A DNA stretch of 64,000 nucleotides from positions 364,910 to 428,909 of the forward strand of contig JAOTRX010000004.1 in NCBI GenBank assembly GCA_030247675.1. The letters are read 5' to 3'. The notes beneath the pieces were generated by a model. The model was given only the letters and a program-made list of their open reading frames with translations, was not told where the DNA came from and made no database searches. Made by a program: the position numbers and the translations under genes. Shown here in pieces: positions 1 through 7,195 of this stretch. Origin of the DNA: Desulforhopalus sp. (GTDB taxonomy: Bacteria > Desulfobacterota > Desulfobulbia > Desulfobulbales > Desulfocapsaceae). Numbering within the stretch: position 1 is the stretch's first letter; the number at the start of each line of letters is the position of its first letter.

Positions 1-1272
1 GGACCGGGACTTTTCCACTCGAAAAAATTGTTCGAACAGTCGTGGCAGAGCTTCAGGGGGAATATCCTGACTGGTGTTGGCGATGATCACATTTAATTTT
101 CCTTTATTTGTCCGGGCTGTGATTCTGATTTTGCCATTTGTCTCAGTGTTGTATTTTGTCGCATTGTCGATGAGGTTAATGAGGAGTCGAAGGATCTTTT
201 CTGAATCGCCGAAGAAATTAGACGCCTCAATGTCAGTTTCCACGGTAATATTTTGTACCTGAAGAATGTCACGATAGTCATCGAGAACTTGCTCTATGAG
301 CACATCCAGCCTGACAGTTTCACGAGCGCAGGTTTCGTCTTGTTCAAGCCTCGAAATATCGAGAAGATTGCGAATTAACAAGCTCAAACGGCGCATGGTG
401 TTGAGTTGTTTTTCTAGTTCTGAGCGAATGGGTCCCGACGACCTCTCGGTCAACATTTCCTCCTGTCCCAGCATCAGGATGGTCAAGGGACTTTTCAGCT
501 CATGGGCAACGTTACTGATAAATTCTTTCTGCCTGGAAAAGGAATGTTGTAAGCGATCAGCCATTGAGTTGAGTGATAAGGACAGGGTATACAATTCATC
601 TTTACTGGTGCCAAGCGGGATCCGCCGATCCAATGAATTTTCACGGATCTCTTTTATTTTGTGATTGATGGTTGCAAGTGGTTGAAGAAGCCTGCCGGCC
701 AGGAAGTAACTTAATATAAAGATAGCTATAATTGTTGTTAAAATTCCGACAATAAGACGATTGAGCAATTCCTGTAGTTCCAGATCCAGGAATAGAAGGG
801 GTTTGGCAATAAGAATGGTGTACTTTTGTTCTGAATAATTTTTGGTTAGCACCAGTACCCTGAATCTTACCGAGTCACCTCTTACTTTTTCTAATTTTTT
901 TGCATCCTGGGGGTCAATCCAAAGGGAGGTCAAGGCGATCTCTTTTTTGATAAAATACGACCGCTTACCTTCCAAGAAAGGAATATCAAATTTTCGTGCT
1001 AGGGGGGAGCTAAAGATGGTATTCCGCTCGCTGTCAATGATTTTAAGCCAGTATCGTTCAACGTGCCGATCTTTATGCAGAAGATGGGCTTCCTCACCAG
1101 AATCAGAGAATTCAATATTATTGAAGACGGTTCCGGCAATTTCTGTGAGTTCTCTGTCTATTAATCTATAGGGTTCCTCAACGAGTTCAACGTACACAAA
1201 AAGAGAAAAGATTGTGGCGGTTGACAGAGCTGCGAGTGAGATCCAGAGAGTAAATTTTGTCCTTACTTTCAT
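1..1272 (-). CDS. Sensor histidine kinase, CusS-like (C-terminus cut by window edge)
   Basis: About 424 codons are open from the ATG at 1272 to base 1, where the reading still continues. The start overlaps the stop of the response-regulator gene (ATGA), so the two are translationally coupled. The layout is an N-terminal membrane segment, a periplasmic sensor region, a second membrane segment near residue 160-180 and a HAMP-like linker. Then come the H-box (NVAHELKSPLTIL), the N-box (NLIDNATKYN) and the start of the F/G region (LFEQFFRVEKSRS) at the edge. This is the heavy-metal-sensor type of class I kinase. It would phosphorylate the OmpR-family regulator encoded upstream. The metal specificity is inferred from family resemblance and from the efflux operon carrying a matching binding motif. 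Confidence 0.9.
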   Translation of the reverse strand, partial: MKVRTKFTLWISLAALSTATIFSLFVYVELVEEPYRLIDRELTEIAGTVFNNIEFSDSGEEAHLLHKDRHVERYWLKIIDSERNTIFSSPLARKFDIPFLEGKRSYFIKKEIALTSLWIDPQDAKKLEKVRGDSVRFRVLVLTKNYSEQKYTILIAKPLLFLDLELQELLNRLIVGILTTIIAIFILSYFLAGRLLQPLATINHKIKEIRENSLDRRIPLGTSKDELYTLSLSLNSMADRLQHSFSRQKEFISNVAHELKSPLTILMLGQEEMLTERSSGPIRSELEKQLNTMRRLSLLIRNLLDISRLEQDETCARETVRLDVLIEQVLDDYRDILQVQNITVETDIEASNFFGDSEKILRLLINLIDNATKYNTETNGKIRITARTNKGKLNVIIANTSQDIPPEALPRLFEQFFRVEKSRS

Positions 1273-1949
1273 TTTTCTTCTAGTTCGATGAGGTAGCCAA
1301 ATCCTCTAATGCTTTTTATTGCCGATTCCTGTTCGGGGGAATTAAGTTTTTTTCGAAGATTTTTCATATGAACATCGATGAAGTTGGACATTCTAAAAGG
1401 GTCAAAGTTATCTCCCCAGACATGCTCGGCTAAGGTAAACCGCGAAATTGCCCGACCACGGTTGTGCAGGAGAAACTCTAGGAGAGCGAATTCCTTGGTA
1501 GTAAGTGCCAGTGGCTCACCATCCTTTGTCACCTCGCGACTGACGGTATTGAGTCGAATACCGCCGACTTCCAAAATTGGATTACCGGTATTGCCGCGCC
1601 TGAGCAGTGCCCTGATCCTGGCCAGCAATTCCCCAAGAGAGAAGGGCTTGGCCAGATAGTCGTCAGCCCCAAGGTTAAGACCGGTAATCTTGTCTTTTAT
1701 ATCGCCTTTGGCAGTCAGCATCAGGACCGGCGTCAGAATCCCGGCCGCTCGAATTTCGGAGAGGACCTCAAGGCCGTCCATTCCAGGCAACATAATATCT
1801 AGGAGTATCAGATCATAGGTATCGTTCCAGACCTTTTCCAGACCTTCTCTGCCATCAGCGGCAGTCTCGACGGTGTAGTGTTCGCTCGTTAGTACAGAAT
1901 TGAGTTTCTCAAGGAGCTCACGTTCATCATCGATAACAAGGATATTCAT
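1269..1949 (-). CDS. OmpR/CusR-type response regulator
   Basis: 226 residues, normal for the family. The receiver domain (about 1-115) has acidic residues DDE near 7-9, the phospho-acceptor Asp in LILLDIMLPGMDG (about 51), Thr in MLTAKGD and Lys in YLAKPF. The winged-helix DNA-binding domain (about 130-222) is recognisable from LTTKEFALLEFLLHNRGRAISR and GFGYLIE. It is first in a two-gene operon with the kinase downstream. A three-unit direct repeat with 11-bp period at 2415-2441, upstream of this gene, fits the way OmpR-family dimers bind DNA and is a likely autoregulatory and divergent control site. Confidence 0.92.
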   Translation of the reverse strand: MNILVIDDERELLEKLNSVLTSEHYTVETAADGREGLEKVWNDTYDLILLDIMLPGMDGLEVLSEIRAAGILTPVLMLTAKGDIKDKITGLNLGADDYLAKPFSLGELLARIRALLRRGNTGNPILEVGGIRLNTVSREVTKDGEPLALTTKEFALLEFLLHNRGRAISRFTLAEHVWGDNFDPFRMSNFIDVHMKNLRKKLNSPEQESAIKSIRGFGYLIELEEK

Positions 1950-2545
1950 TGTCGAACCATCCTGTTGTCGGTTTTTGAGATCTTAATTTTGCTGGTCCAG
2001 GATGGAAAAATGAAGGATTTCGGAAAACTATATGGTCCTGCCGGCGTGTGATGTCTAGGGAATCGACGACAATGCGATCCAATTGTTGTTCGATGAATAT
2101 TACAGAGTAACTGCGGAGCCTTTTCGATAAAGAGCATCTCGGTGTCTCGCAGTATCTCAACTATGACTTGTATCCCTTCTTTGCAGAAGATGATTGAAAC
2201 GGAGCGCATGGATGGACACCTCTCTTTATTGAATTGTGGCATACTTATTTGTAACGATTCACAGAATAACCTGCAAAAATGAAGAAATGATGAACATTGC
2301 GCTACGGAAGAGAAATTCTGTCTGGTTGCTTCAGAAAAAGTCAAATGAGGGTTGCAAAAAGACAATCAGATATTTTCTGCAGATTAACAGCCGCTTACTA
2401 CAGATTCACATGTTTTCACCAATTCTTCATCAATTCTTCATTGTCCATTAAGTATATTCCAGAAATGCTCAAACAAAGACTGATAAAAACGTTCACCAAA
2501 AGATTGAATGGAAACCTTGATTACTATCTGAGGGGGAAAACACGA
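1950..2545. other. Long divergent intergenic region, no convincing gene
   Basis: About 600 bases separate the leftward regulator gene from the rightward cytochrome gene. Several short overlapping frames are open on both strands, but none shows a family motif, a ribosome-binding site and plausible composition together. The only structured element I see is the direct repeat at 2415-2441. The leftward frames at 1927-2365 could be decayed coding sequence. Confidence 0.4.
2415..2441 (+). promoter_or_regulatory. Three-unit 11-bp direct repeat, probable response-regulator box
   Basis: Half-sites TTCAC, TTCAT and TTCAT start at 2415, 2426 and 2437. They are exactly 11 bases apart and are joined by two identical CAATTC spacers. 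One-helical-turn direct repeats are typical of OmpR/PhoB-family sites. The core TTCATCAATTCTTCAT recurs on the minus strand at 18385-18400, upstream of the efflux operon. Assignment to the regulator at 1269-1949 is inference. Confidence 0.55.
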
Positions 2546-3241
2546 ATGAACAATAATATTCAAATACGCGTATGGGATCTCTTCGTACGAGTTTTTCATT
2601 GGTCATTGCTACCGCTTTTCTTTGTGGCATATTTGACAGGAGATGATAAGGGCCCCCTTCATCGCTATGTCGGTTATGCAGTTCTTGGCCTTGTGGCAGT
2701 TCGTATAGTTTGGGGATTTGTGGGCACGAAACATGCCCTTTTTAGTGATTTCATATGTTCTCCCGCAAAGGCTCTGACCTACCTGAAAGAACTAGTGACC
2801 GGCAAACCAGCCCACTATACAGGCCACAATCCCGCTGCCGCCTGGATGATTATTCTCTTCTTTGCAAACAGTATAATTATCTGCCTGAGTGGATATGCAG
2901 CGTATGCAGCCAAGGGAAATAACCCTTCGTTTGGGTTTGGCGATACATTTTCGATTGTCGAAAGCGCCTATGCCGACGATGATGGCAAAAGAGAACATGA
3001 GGGAAAGCATGAACGTCACGGCGGAAATCAAAAATCTGAAAAAGAGGGTGATGATGATCGTGATAGCGTATGGAGTGACATCCATGAAATGTCGGCACAA
3101 TTCATGTTGTTTTTGATCGGTTTACATATAATTGGCGTTGCTGTTTCAAGTAGAAAGCATAATGAAAACCTTGTGATGTCCATGATAACAGGAAAAAAAG
3201 ACAAGAAAGGAGAAATAAGTGAGTCAAGTAGATTTATCTGA
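2546..3241 (+). CDS. Cytochrome b561-family membrane protein with His/Asp-rich loop
   Basis: I start it at the ATG at 2546 (GGGGG-type ribosome site about 10 bases upstream), because residues upstream of this in the same frame do not resemble the family. The protein is about 231 residues with four predicted membrane helices. It opens with VWDLFVRVFHWSLL, whose His is a usual b-type haem ligand, and has further candidate ligands in GPLHRYVGY, IHEMSAQ and GLHIIG. The family carries electrons between quinones or c-type proteins and a partner in the membrane. Unusual is a hydrophilic insertion between helices 3 and 4 packed with His, Asp, Glu and Lys (ADDDGKREHEGKHERHGG), which could bind metal. 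The next gene overlaps its end. Confidence 0.85.
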   Translation: MNNNIQIRVWDLFVRVFHWSLLPLFFVAYLTGDDKGPLHRYVGYAVLGLVAVRIVWGFVGTKHALFSDFICSPAKALTYLKELVTGKPAHYTGHNPAAAWMIILFFANSIIICLSGYAAYAAKGNNPSFGFGDTFSIVESAYADDDGKREHEGKHERHGGNQKSEKEGDDDRDSVWSDIHEMSAQFMLFLIGLHIIGVAVSSRKHNENLVMSMITGKKDKKGEISESSRFI

Positions 3242-3587
3242 AACAATGCGAAGATTTATGGCGAATGACCAGCTTAAGAAAAAGCTGAAAGTATTTCTTG
3301 GGATAGGTTGCCTCGGCATCCTACTGGTGGGTGGTCTTATTATTTGGGCAGGTGTTGCGACCGTTAAACATGTTGCAAGCGTCGGAGCAAACGTCAATGT
3401 GCAGGAACAGGTTCAAAACCTAAAGACTGGGGCTCTCAACTTGCCAGCCATAGCAAAGGTTGGCTGCTGGGAAAAAGCGCAAAGCTTGCTGACTATCCAG
3501 GTTTGGCTTGAAAAACCTGTCGCCGAAAATCTCCAGGGCCTAAAGGACGCCTGTTTAGGCTCAGAGGGCAAGCCACAAACCAACTGA
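3219..3587 (+). CDS. Hypothetical single-pass membrane protein
   Basis: 122 residues from a GTG start with an excellent AAAGGAGA ribosome site just upstream, overlapping the end of the cytochrome gene by 23 bases, so probably co-translated. A short basic cytoplasmic head (about 1-25) is followed by one membrane helix (about 26-50, IGCLGILLVGGLIIWAG). A soluble tail follows that contains two cysteines (GCWEKAQ and DACLGSE). I do not recognise a family. Its place next to a b-type cytochrome suggests an envelope or electron-transfer accessory role, but nothing in the sequence proves that. Confidence 0.7.
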   Translation: MSQVDLSETMRRFMANDQLKKKLKVFLGIGCLGILLVGGLIIWAGVATVKHVASVGANVNVQEQVQNLKTGALNLPAIAKVGCWEKAQSLLTIQVWLEKPVAENLQGLKDACLGSEGKPQTN

Positions 3588-3705
3588 GAAAATTCTGGGT
3601 TAAATGTCCAAAGTGGTCTCAAGAAGAGATTACACCCGAATGGGGAGTTTCCACTCTCAGGCATGAGATTATTTGGATAACATAATATAATAACGAGGAA
3701 AAATT

Positions 3706-4407
3706 ATGAATATTGAAAGAATAGCGTTGGCCTTTGGCATACTACTCGCAGCAAACACGGTACTTGCTTCAGAAACCTTGGAGTTGAAAACCTCCAAGGA
3801 GAAGGTGAGCTACGCGATCGGCATGGACATGGGCAATAGCCTGAAGAAAAATGGCGTTGATATCAACCCGGATGTCCTTGCAAAGGCGATTAAAGATGTT
3901 CTCACAGACCAGAAGCCTCAAATAACCAACCAGGAAGCTGTGACAATCTTAACTGGCCTGCAAGAGGAAATGCAGGGAAAACGTCAGGAGGCGATGAAGG
4001 TTCTTGGCGAAAAAAACAAAAATGAAGGTGCCGCCTTTCTTGTTGAAAACATGAAAAAGGAGGGTGTGAAAACTCTTCCAAGTGGCCTTCAATATAAAGT
4101 GATAACCGAGGGCAAGGGCAAGTCGCCAAGTGCAACGGATACGGTTACGGTGCAATACACTGGAAGGCTTGTCGATGGGACTGAGTTTGACAGCTCTTAT
4201 AAACGTGGAGAGGCTGCAACCTTTGTGGTAAATGGCGTTGTTAAAGGATGGACAGAGGCCCTGCAATTAATGAAAGAAGGGAGTAAATGGCAGCTTTTCC
4301 TGCCCTCAAACCTGGCTTATGGCGAGACCGGAACCGTTGGTGGTCCGATTGGCCCGAATGCTGTGCTGATCTTTGACGTTGAGCTGGTCTCGCTACAGTC
4401 AAAATAA
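3706..4407 (+). CDS. FKBP-type peptidyl-prolyl isomerase (FkpA/Mip-like)
   Basis: 233 residues with an N-terminal signal peptide (cleavage likely after LASE-type region near 22). A helical FKBP-N dimerisation domain covers about 25-125 (VSYAIGMDMGNSLKKNG). The C-terminal FKBP domain (about 130-230) has the usual signatures TVTVQYTGRLVDGTEFDSSY, GWTEALQLMKEGSKW and LAYGE. It catalyses cis-trans isomerisation of prolyl bonds and acts as a periplasmic folding chaperone. The start has a good GAGGAAAA ribosome site. It appears monocistronic. Confidence 0.95.
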   Translation: MNIERIALAFGILLAANTVLASETLELKTSKEKVSYAIGMDMGNSLKKNGVDINPDVLAKAIKDVLTDQKPQITNQEAVTILTGLQEEMQGKRQEAMKVLGEKNKNEGAAFLVENMKKEGVKTLPSGLQYKVITEGKGKSPSATDTVTVQYTGRLVDGTEFDSSYKRGEAATFVVNGVVKGWTEALQLMKEGSKWQLFLPSNLAYGETGTVGGPIGPNAVLIFDVELVSLQSK

Positions 4408-4512
4408 CACTCTCGCTATCTCAGGCTGGCAACATAAACTTCGTCTTTTTGCTGTCACTTGGAGAGCGTGTAAAACCCTGCAACACGATGCAAGGGGTGG
4501 AGGTTCACTCCT

Positions 4513-4790
4513 TTGAAGAGGTTGGTCTTCGCCATATTGGTTGTTCTTGGCCTTTGGTTTCTTGTAGACCCGTTCGGCAATATTATTTCCCCGAGAATGC
4601 GGAACCTCGCGCGGTAACGGCCAGGGGGGATCTGGCTGCCGATGAGCAAAACACCATTGATATCTTTCGGAATAATTCGCCGTCGGTGGTGTATGTCACC
4701 AGCATTGCCCTCAGACGAGGTTTTTTTCGATGAATGCCGTCGAGATCCCCCCAAGGTACTGGCTCTGGTTTTATCTGGGATATAGGTGCG
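4513..4790 (+). pseudogene. HtrA/DegP-type serine protease remnant, several frameshifts
   Basis: Pieces of the N-terminal part of a membrane-anchored trypsin-like protease appear in order but in different frames. First is an anchor helix (FAILVVLGLWFLVDPFG, from about 4513). Then comes VTARGDLAADEQNTIDIF plus NNSPSVVYVT in a second frame, NAVEIP in the first frame again, and QGTGSGFIWD back in the second. These match the start of the S1C protease domain. The His-Asp-Ser catalytic triad region is absent after about 4790. The gene is dead by at least three frame changes and a 3' deletion. The segment lies between the FKBP gene and the lipid-gene group. Confidence 0.75.
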
Positions 4791-4866
4791 GAGATTATCT
4801 TGACCACACTGAGAGATAATAAAATATTTGACGTTCCCCTCAGGCTCACAGCTATGAATTGAGGAT

Positions 4867-5586
4867 TTGAATAAAAGCTCATTCATGCAACAATATACTA
4901 ATTTTATACCCAATCCAATGTTCAGAATTCCCTATATTATAGGATTTTATTCCGTCTCTGAGGCAATCCGTCGGGTGAGTGATGCTTTGTTCTCATCTTC
5001 CCCCGCGGTTTTTTCACGTGCTCTTCTTGCCAATCCCAGAGCTATAGGAGCTGCCTGTCCCAGTTCTTTGAAGCTGGCTCGGACGATTGCCGATTTGGTC
5101 ACTCTGCCGGACGATGATAGTCTTGTGCTGGAGCTAGGCGGTGGCACTGGCATTGTGACAAAAGCCTTGTTGCAACGCGGTGTAGCTCCAGACAAATTAG
5201 TGGTTGTTGAATTGGATAGGTTGCTGGCTCGGTACCTGAAGCAACGATTCCCGGATGTTGCCGTAATTCAAGGCAACGCGGTCAAGCTCTGTCAGTTGTG
5301 TAATCGGTATGAAAGAAATATCGGAACCGTGGTTTCTAGTCTGCCTCTGCTTTCCCTACCTTCCACCTCGGTGGCAGCTCTTGGCGGTGAGATACAGAAG
5401 ATGCTGGGACAAAAGGGTTCGCTCGTTCAGTATACTTATCTTCTAAATAATCGTCCCTCGCCCCTTGCGGCATATCTAGACAGGATTTCAACACAAACCG
5501 TGTGGTACAACATACCACCCGCCAAAATCGAAGTATTCAGGGCTCGTGCTCCACTTACTAAAACATCTGACAATAAAACCTTATGA
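4867..5586 (+). CDS. SAM-dependent methyltransferase, phospholipid N-methyltransferase-like
   Basis: 239 residues, Rossmann-fold methyltransferase. The SAM-binding glycine-rich motif is VLELGGGTGIVTKALL (about 95-110), followed by the acidic strand-2 end VVVELDRLLARYL and IQGNAVKL. It resembles PmtA-type phosphatidylethanolamine N-methyltransferases and the related rRNA adenine dimethylase fold. The motif NxSSLPLLSLP here reads VVSSLPLLSLP, as in PmtA-like proteins. The start is uncertain: an ATG at 4918 and others are possible and none has a strong ribosome site. The following genes (membrane protein, PAP2, DgkA) also act on lipids, supporting a phospholipid role. Confidence 0.75.
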   Translation: MNKSSFMQQYTNFIPNPMFRIPYIIGFYSVSEAIRRVSDALFSSSPAVFSRALLANPRAIGAACPSSLKLARTIADLVTLPDDDSLVLELGGGTGIVTKALLQRGVAPDKLVVVELDRLLARYLKQRFPDVAVIQGNAVKLCQLCNRYERNIGTVVSSLPLLSLPSTSVAALGGEIQKMLGQKGSLVQYTYLLNNRPSPLAAYLDRISTQTVWYNIPPAKIEVFRARAPLTKTSDNKTL

Positions 5587-5611
5587 TATTTTTTGAAACA
5601 CAAGCATCACT

Positions 5612-5881
5612 ATGACACTCTTTCAGAGATACCAAAAAGCAGGCATCATCGTCATGCGTATTTTCAGGTGGGACTTGCAGCTTCATTTTTTCTGGGGCTT
5701 TACTCTGACCCTGCTCGGTATCTATTGGTTGCCGTTGTGTGGAGCCGGAATTGCGATCACCGTGATTAAAGAATTTCTGGACGTTTGGAGCAAAGGCTCA
5801 TGGAGTTGGGGTGATTTTTGGTGGGGGATCGTCGGCTCACTTGTATCGTTGGCATTTTTATACACCCAGGAAATTGGGTGA
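5612..5881 (+). CDS. Small hydrophobic membrane protein
   Basis: 89 residues with two or three predicted membrane helices (LQLHFFWGFTLTLLGIYWLP and DFWWGIVGSLVSLAFLYT). The pattern of a charged loop EFLDVWSKGSWSWGDFW between helices recalls uncharacterised small membrane proteins found beside phospholipid genes. I cannot name a family with certainty. An internal ATG (MRIFRWDLQ) at about 5654 is an alternative start. It lies in the same direction as the methyltransferase before it and the PAP2 gene after it. Confidence 0.65.
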   Translation: MTLFQRYQKAGIIVMRIFRWDLQLHFFWGFTLTLLGIYWLPLCGAGIAITVIKEFLDVWSKGSWSWGDFWWGIVGSLVSLAFLYTQEIG

Positions 5882-5976
5882 TAGCCAGTACAAAACTCCA
5901 CTTTAACTTTGGCTAATCAGATGCTTTTTGACACTTTTTTTATTGCCTTTCCTGGCTTGGTTCATTTTATTTTATC

Positions 5977-6414
5977 ATGCCTTCCACCCTCATCCTCACT
6001 TGCTTTTTGCTCTGGGCCGGAAAATCACGCGAGATTCTCTTACTGGTTGTAGGGTTTTCAACAACAGCGATTGCCGTCCATACCGCTAAATTGATCTTCC
6101 GCAGACCAAGGCCGGATTCACTTGTGCACCTAGTCCCTACGCCGACAGACTGGTCATTTCCAAGCGGTCATACCGCCCAGGCGACTGCCTTTTTCCTCTC
6201 AGTCACCCTTATTGCCATTCGTATCCTGCCACCGTTTTGGGCAATGCTGACTACTATTTTTAGCCTGCTAATCATTATCGGTGTCGGTTATTCGCGAATC
6301 TATCTCCAGGTCCACTATCTTTCAGATGTTCTGGCTGGAATGGCATTGGCAGTTTTTCTAGTTCTGGTGGTAAACGCGCTGCTCCCCAACCGTTACCTGC
6401 CAATTGGTAAATGA
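5977..6414 (+). CDS. PAP2-family phosphatase, N-terminus lost by frameshift
   Basis: 145 residues carrying all three PAP2 catalytic motifs: KLIFRRPRP (C1), FPSGHTAQA (C2, with His) and SRIYLQVHYLSDVLAG (C3, with His and Asp). Such enzymes remove phosphate from phosphatidic acid or undecaprenyl pyrophosphate at the membrane. The usual N-terminal helix is present just upstream but in another frame. The ATG at 5921 reads MLFDTFFIAF, and the current frame continues with SWLGSFYFIMPSTLI. One missing base near the seven-T run at about 5934-5941 would join them. It is either a recent mutation, a sequencing error in a homopolymer, or a shortened but still active protein. Confidence 0.75.
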   Translation: MPSTLILTCFLLWAGKSREILLLVVGFSTTAIAVHTAKLIFRRPRPDSLVHLVPTPTDWSFPSGHTAQATAFFLSVTLIAIRILPPFWAMLTTIFSLLIIIGVGYSRIYLQVHYLSDVLAGMALAVFLVLVVNALLPNRYLPIGK

Positions 6415-6470
6415 ATTGATATCTGAATTTCAACATCAACCAAATTGCAAGTACAAATAAAGGAATCACC

Positions 6471-6863
6471 ATGCGCAATAAATTTCTCAATACCGGTGAG
6501 ATTGGCTATCATCCAATACGCAAGATCATGGTTTGTATTTCAGGCCTGCGCTATGCCATCCGCTATGACTTCAGTGTTACCTATAAGGTCTGCATTTCGC
6601 TGATCACTCTAATCATATGTTTTTTGTTACGACGCTGGGTCGATTTCCTGCTGATCCTGTCTGCAACTTCACTGGTACTGATTGCCGAGTTGTTCAACAG
6701 CGCCATTGAGGCTCTGTGCGATTTCATCGAAACCCATGAGAATCATAAAATCAAGGTTGTAAAAGATATATCAGCGGCGGCGGCCGGCATCAGCATTCTG
6801 TTGTGGGTTGTAATACTGATTGTTGAATTTTCGCATCTCTGGCGTATCATGGCCGACTCATAG
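6471..6863 (+). CDS. dgkA: Diacylglycerol kinase (DgkA family)
   Basis: 130 residues with three membrane helices and the family signature AELFNSAIEALCDFIETHE followed by KVVKDISAAAAGI, which includes the catalytic Glu and metal-binding Glu and Asn. DgkA phosphorylates diacylglycerol (or undecaprenol in relatives) with ATP in the inner membrane. Ribosome site AAAGGAA sits upstream. It ends the lipid group with the PmtA-like, small membrane and PAP2 genes. Kinase and phosphatase together suggest recycling between diacylglycerol and phosphatidic acid. Confidence 0.88.
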   Translation: MRNKFLNTGEIGYHPIRKIMVCISGLRYAIRYDFSVTYKVCISLITLIICFLLRRWVDFLLILSATSLVLIAELFNSAIEALCDFIETHENHKIKVVKDISAAAAGISILLWVVILIVEFSHLWRIMADS

Positions 6864-6984
6864 CGTCCTCAAAAGAAAGCAGTAGATAAAAAAGTTGCCA
6901 ATGTCAAAGGGATGGCATCTTTATGCCCAAAATGCCATTTTGCTGCTCTGATTCGTTGATTTTGGGACTACGGCTCTGCGTAGT

Positions 6985-7047
6985 TCAGACTAATCTTGTG
7001 CACTTTCTTTTATTGGTATCAAGTGTCGGGATAGTGAAACATGAAAA
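6985..7047 (-). pseudogene. Detached copy of a histidine-kinase C-terminus
   Basis: This 63-base segment matches 9231-9293, the tail of the intact kinase gene, at about 55 of 63 positions. Read on the minus strand it encodes VSLSRHLIPIKESAQD and then a stop, against VSISRHLIPTDESAQD in the intact protein. The stop codon is conserved at 6990-6992. No further kinase sequence is visible upstream of it, so it is a stranded tail. The two copies flank the SulP gene as direct repeats. Confidence 0.7.
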
Positions 7048-7071
7048 GAGAAGTAGCGCCGGAAATTTGGA

Positions 7072-7122
7072 TAAGCCTTTAAGTGGAAAATCTGCCACCA
7101 AGAAGGTCCATTAAAAGGCTTA
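7072..7122. repeat. Long inverted repeat in the SulP 3' intergenic region
   Basis: Arms at 7072-7086 and 7108-7122 pair at nearly every position (TAAGCCTTTAAGTGG against TAAGCCTTTTAATGG in reverse) around a loop of about 21 bases. It lies in the 330-base gap between dgkA and the SulP gene end. No gene other than the kinase-tail fragment is visible in this gap. It could be a terminator-like hairpin or a relic of a small mobile repeat. There is no T-run on either side. Confidence 0.5.
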
Positions 7123-7195
7123 ATCAAGAAACAGAAAATGGCAAAATAAAACGGATCGTGGTTTGATCATCGGAAGAGCGAATACTGTTGGTGTA

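Noticed and set aside
1946..2365. Minus-strand ORF of 139 codons upstream of the response regulator
   Set aside because: It overlaps another open frame, is rich in Cys, Phe, Ser and His in an unnatural pattern, and runs into the regulator start. No motif supports it.
2297..2545. N-terminal extension of the cytochrome b561 gene by 83 codons
   Set aside because: The extra residues do not resemble the family and cover the direct-repeat regulatory box; the ATG at 2546 gives a normal start.
4583..4913. Minus-strand ORFs over the protease remnant
   Set aside because: They are the reverse side of the HtrA pseudogene pieces, which are recognisable on the plus strand.
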